Source: Maridesulfovibrio sp050916235
GTDB taxonomy: Bacteria; Desulfobacterota; Desulfovibrionia; Desulfovibrionales; Desulfovibrionaceae
Length of the DNA: 64,000 nt
Assembly: GCF_050916235.1 (NCBI RefSeq)
Contig: NZ_CP104854.1
Span: forward strand, 2,976,001 to 3,040,000
Direction of reading: 5' to 3'
Below the pieces are notes generated by a model. It saw only the letters and a program-made list of their open reading frames with translations, made no database searches and was not told where the DNA came from. Positions 62,365 through 64,000 of the stretch are shown here, piece by piece. A program made the translations under genes and the position numbers. Position 1 is the first letter of the stretch. The number at the start of each line of letters is the position of its first letter.

Positions 62365-63984
62365 TCAGTCCCTCAAATAATGTTTGTAGCAGGCGATAGC
62401 ATTCAGGGCGAAGAGTGAGGTGGTAACTTCGCTGCCCACGATGATTCGCGTGGGGTGTCGCACCATGGTCCATTCGTAGGCTTTGTAGGGATGCTTGAAG
62501 CATCCTTCTCCGAGATGATTGTGCAGAATTTTTATACCGCGCTCGATAAGTCCGTCGCCGCGTTGCGGATAGCGCAGCAGGCAGAGGGTTGCGACTGCCA
62601 GTGATGCGTCGAACGGATTGAGGGTCGCGCCGAGCATGTCGTATTTGCAGTAGTTGATGGCCGCCTGCCGGATTTGTTCGACTTTACCGTCCGGGTCGAT
62701 GAGTTCGCGTTCAGCTTCGGAGAGCGTGAGCCATGTGTCGTACAGGCGTCCGGCATAGCTGACGTATATTTCGGGCAGGTAGAACCGTACCGCACTGTCA
62801 TGCCGGAAATTGCCGCTGCTGAAGGCGTTGTGGTGGAAGGTCAGGAACCGTTTGACGGTTTCTAGATTATCGCCTTCAAGGGCCTTCCACTGGGCGCGGT
62901 TGACAAGGATTGAGTCGAGAATATCCATGTTGTGTCCGGGACATATTTCATTGCCCAGCGTCTCGCGAATAAGGCGGCCGTCCTTTTTGCGGAACGGCTT
63001 GTCGAACCAGAGCGGGACGGACCCGAAATAGTCCAGCGGGCGGGTCATGGTTATGGTCGGGGGATTGGTCTTGTTGCCGCCGCCGACCTGATATTCGTTG
63101 ATGATTTCCACCCATGGGAAGTCGAGGAACTCCTCGGCCTTGCGCAGCAGTTCGCGGTCGCAGTCGAGTTTTTTTCTTTCAACAAGATCCAGCCATTTGC
63201 GGGACATGGCAAGTGCTAGGAAGGTGGTATCCACGTCCGGCACGTAGTCGTCAAATCCCAGTTCCTTCTTGGCCTTCCAGTCGCGGGGCTTAAGGTTGCA
63301 GAGCGGTTTGCCGTTTTCGTCCTTGGGCAGGCAGGTTATGGCCGGATGCCTGATTCCAGAACTCGGGGCGGCCAGCCACTCCATGCTGGTGATTATGAGA
63401 AAATGGAGAATTGATTCCAGCATTTCCCTGAGTTTTTCCTGTTCGGCCTGCGGGAGTTCTTCAAGGATATATAGGTTGTAGATCTGCTCCCAGAAAATAT
63501 CGTCGTAAAAGGCGGTGCGGTGGGTGATCCATGAAACTCGCATGGAGAGCGGCTCGGCGATTCCCTTCCACGGGCGGCGGAATATTTTCAGGGCCAGCGG
63601 ATTGGCGTGCAGGAAGCAGCGCATCAGCCCGAAGAGCAGGTTGATGTTCTGGAATTCATGCGACCCAAGGCCGACCATGATGTTTATGAAATTTTCACCG
63701 TCGCAGATGGAATCGCCGGGCATGAGTACCTGTGCGGAAACAGGGAAATACGGATCGTTCGGATTCTTATCCCAGACGCGGATGATGTCTTTGAGCACCG
63801 CCTGAAGCACCTCGTCAACCTCGGCATCGCCGATGCGCGGCGGGCGGGTGTCGGCAGTATGGCGAATGCGCCACTGCGGGTCCTTTACGCGGTTGAGCAG
63901 GGTCGCCAGAGGCGCGAAGGTATTTTCTATCCACTCCCTGTTCTGCCAGTCGGAGAAATCGGCCTGCATGGCGGCGGTCATCAT
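62365..63984 (-). CDS. Large protein of unknown function, possibly extended past the right edge
   Basis: A 539-residue soluble protein I cannot assign. It is rich in helices with recurring tryptophans and aromatic residues (HNAFSSGNFRHDSAVRFYL; VTTSLFALNAIACYKHYLRD), and the last part has the look of an alpha/alpha-toroid as in terpene cyclases or glycosidases; no catalytic aspartate motif is evident. AGGAG abuts the ATG at 63984, with ATGs also at 63981 and 63969, the latter at a better distance from that site. The frame stays open to the window edge, so a start further right is possible. Confidence 0.7.
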   Translation of the reverse strand: MMTAAMQADFSDWQNREWIENTFAPLATLLNRVKDPQWRIRHTADTRPPRIGDAEVDEVLQAVLKDIIRVWDKNPNDPYFPVSAQVLMPGDSICDGENFINIMVGLGSHEFQNINLLFGLMRCFLHANPLALKIFRRPWKGIAEPLSMRVSWITHRTAFYDDIFWEQIYNLYILEELPQAEQEKLREMLESILHFLIITSMEWLAAPSSGIRHPAITCLPKDENGKPLCNLKPRDWKAKKELGFDDYVPDVDTTFLALAMSRKWLDLVERKKLDCDRELLRKAEEFLDFPWVEIINEYQVGGGNKTNPPTITMTRPLDYFGSVPLWFDKPFRKKDGRLIRETLGNEICPGHNMDILDSILVNRAQWKALEGDNLETVKRFLTFHHNAFSSGNFRHDSAVRFYLPEIYVSYAGRLYDTWLTLSEAERELIDPDGKVEQIRQAAINYCKYDMLGATLNPFDASLAVATLCLLRYPQRGDGLIERGIKILHNHLGEGCFKHPYKAYEWTMVRHPTRIIVGSEVTTSLFALNAIACYKHYLRD

Positions 63985-64000
63985 CTCCTGATAAGACCCG

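Overview
This 64 kb window looks like chromosome from a Desulfovibrionaceae-type sulfate reducer, probably a marine one of the Maridesulfovibrio/Desulfovibrio kind. That placement is inferred from a DcrH-like chemoreceptor fused to hemerythrin, many sensor kinases and diguanylate cyclases, small conserved proteins of the kind seen in that family, roughly balanced base composition and GC-rich extragenic hairpins. No rRNA, tRNA, CRISPR array, transposase or phage gene was seen, so this is mostly ordinary chromosome rich in signalling, envelope and transport genes.

Layout. 0-14.5 kb: a BMP-type periplasmic binding protein (cut by the left edge) coupled to a diguanylate cyclase, a periplasmic thioredoxin-like protein, a hybrid kinase, an SMR efflux protein, a hemerythrin chemoreceptor, a LysE exporter, small proteins, a K+ channel, an AraC regulator, a CsaA-like protein and a DUF3365 kinase whose H-box histidine is tyrosine. 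14.7-20.9 kb: a minus-strand operon of TetR regulator, RND adaptor, RND pump and metallo-beta-lactamase-fold hydrolase, with two matching palindromes upstream. 20.9-28 kb: Bcr/CflA transporter, Ogt methyltransferase, receiver-TPR protein and a PAS/GAF hybrid kinase. 28-32 kb: a photolyase operon of DUF523-DUF1722 protein, SDR-DUF2867 protein and class II CPD photolyase. 32-38 kb: methyltransferase, orphan sugar-type binding protein, VanX-like dipeptidase, MsrAB and a glycosyltransferase.

38-42 kb holds an unusual module: a three-part regulator, a two-gene membrane protein pair (DUF3100-like) and an M20 amidohydrolase. A 29-bp element (23/29 identical) occurs both in front of the regulator and in front of the structural genes, which suggests autoregulation and operon control by one protein. 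42-49 kb: DMT exporter, isochorismatase-family hydrolase divergent from a GlxA-like regulator, MlaA with an overlapping alpha/beta-hydrolase, and a PAS-GGDEF protein. 49.3-50 kb is a 676-bp gap without a credible gene. It carries nested inverted repeats and two orphan terminators, and is the best candidate for an undescribed structured RNA. 50-64 kb: orphan amino-acid-type binding protein, third diguanylate cyclase, EttA, dCache chemoreceptor, a run of DksA-like protein, CPA2 antiporter, NlpC/P60-like lipoprotein and ZupT, a flavin reductase-like protein, an extragenic repeat cluster and a large unknown protein.

Taken together the window encodes three diguanylate cyclases with intact I-sites and no c-di-GMP phosphodiesterase, three periplasmic binding proteins without ABC permeases, two chemoreceptors and three sensor kinases. 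This points to sensing of periplasmic solutes and redox or oxygen rather than bulk uptake. All names rest on reading motifs by eye; no database search was possible.
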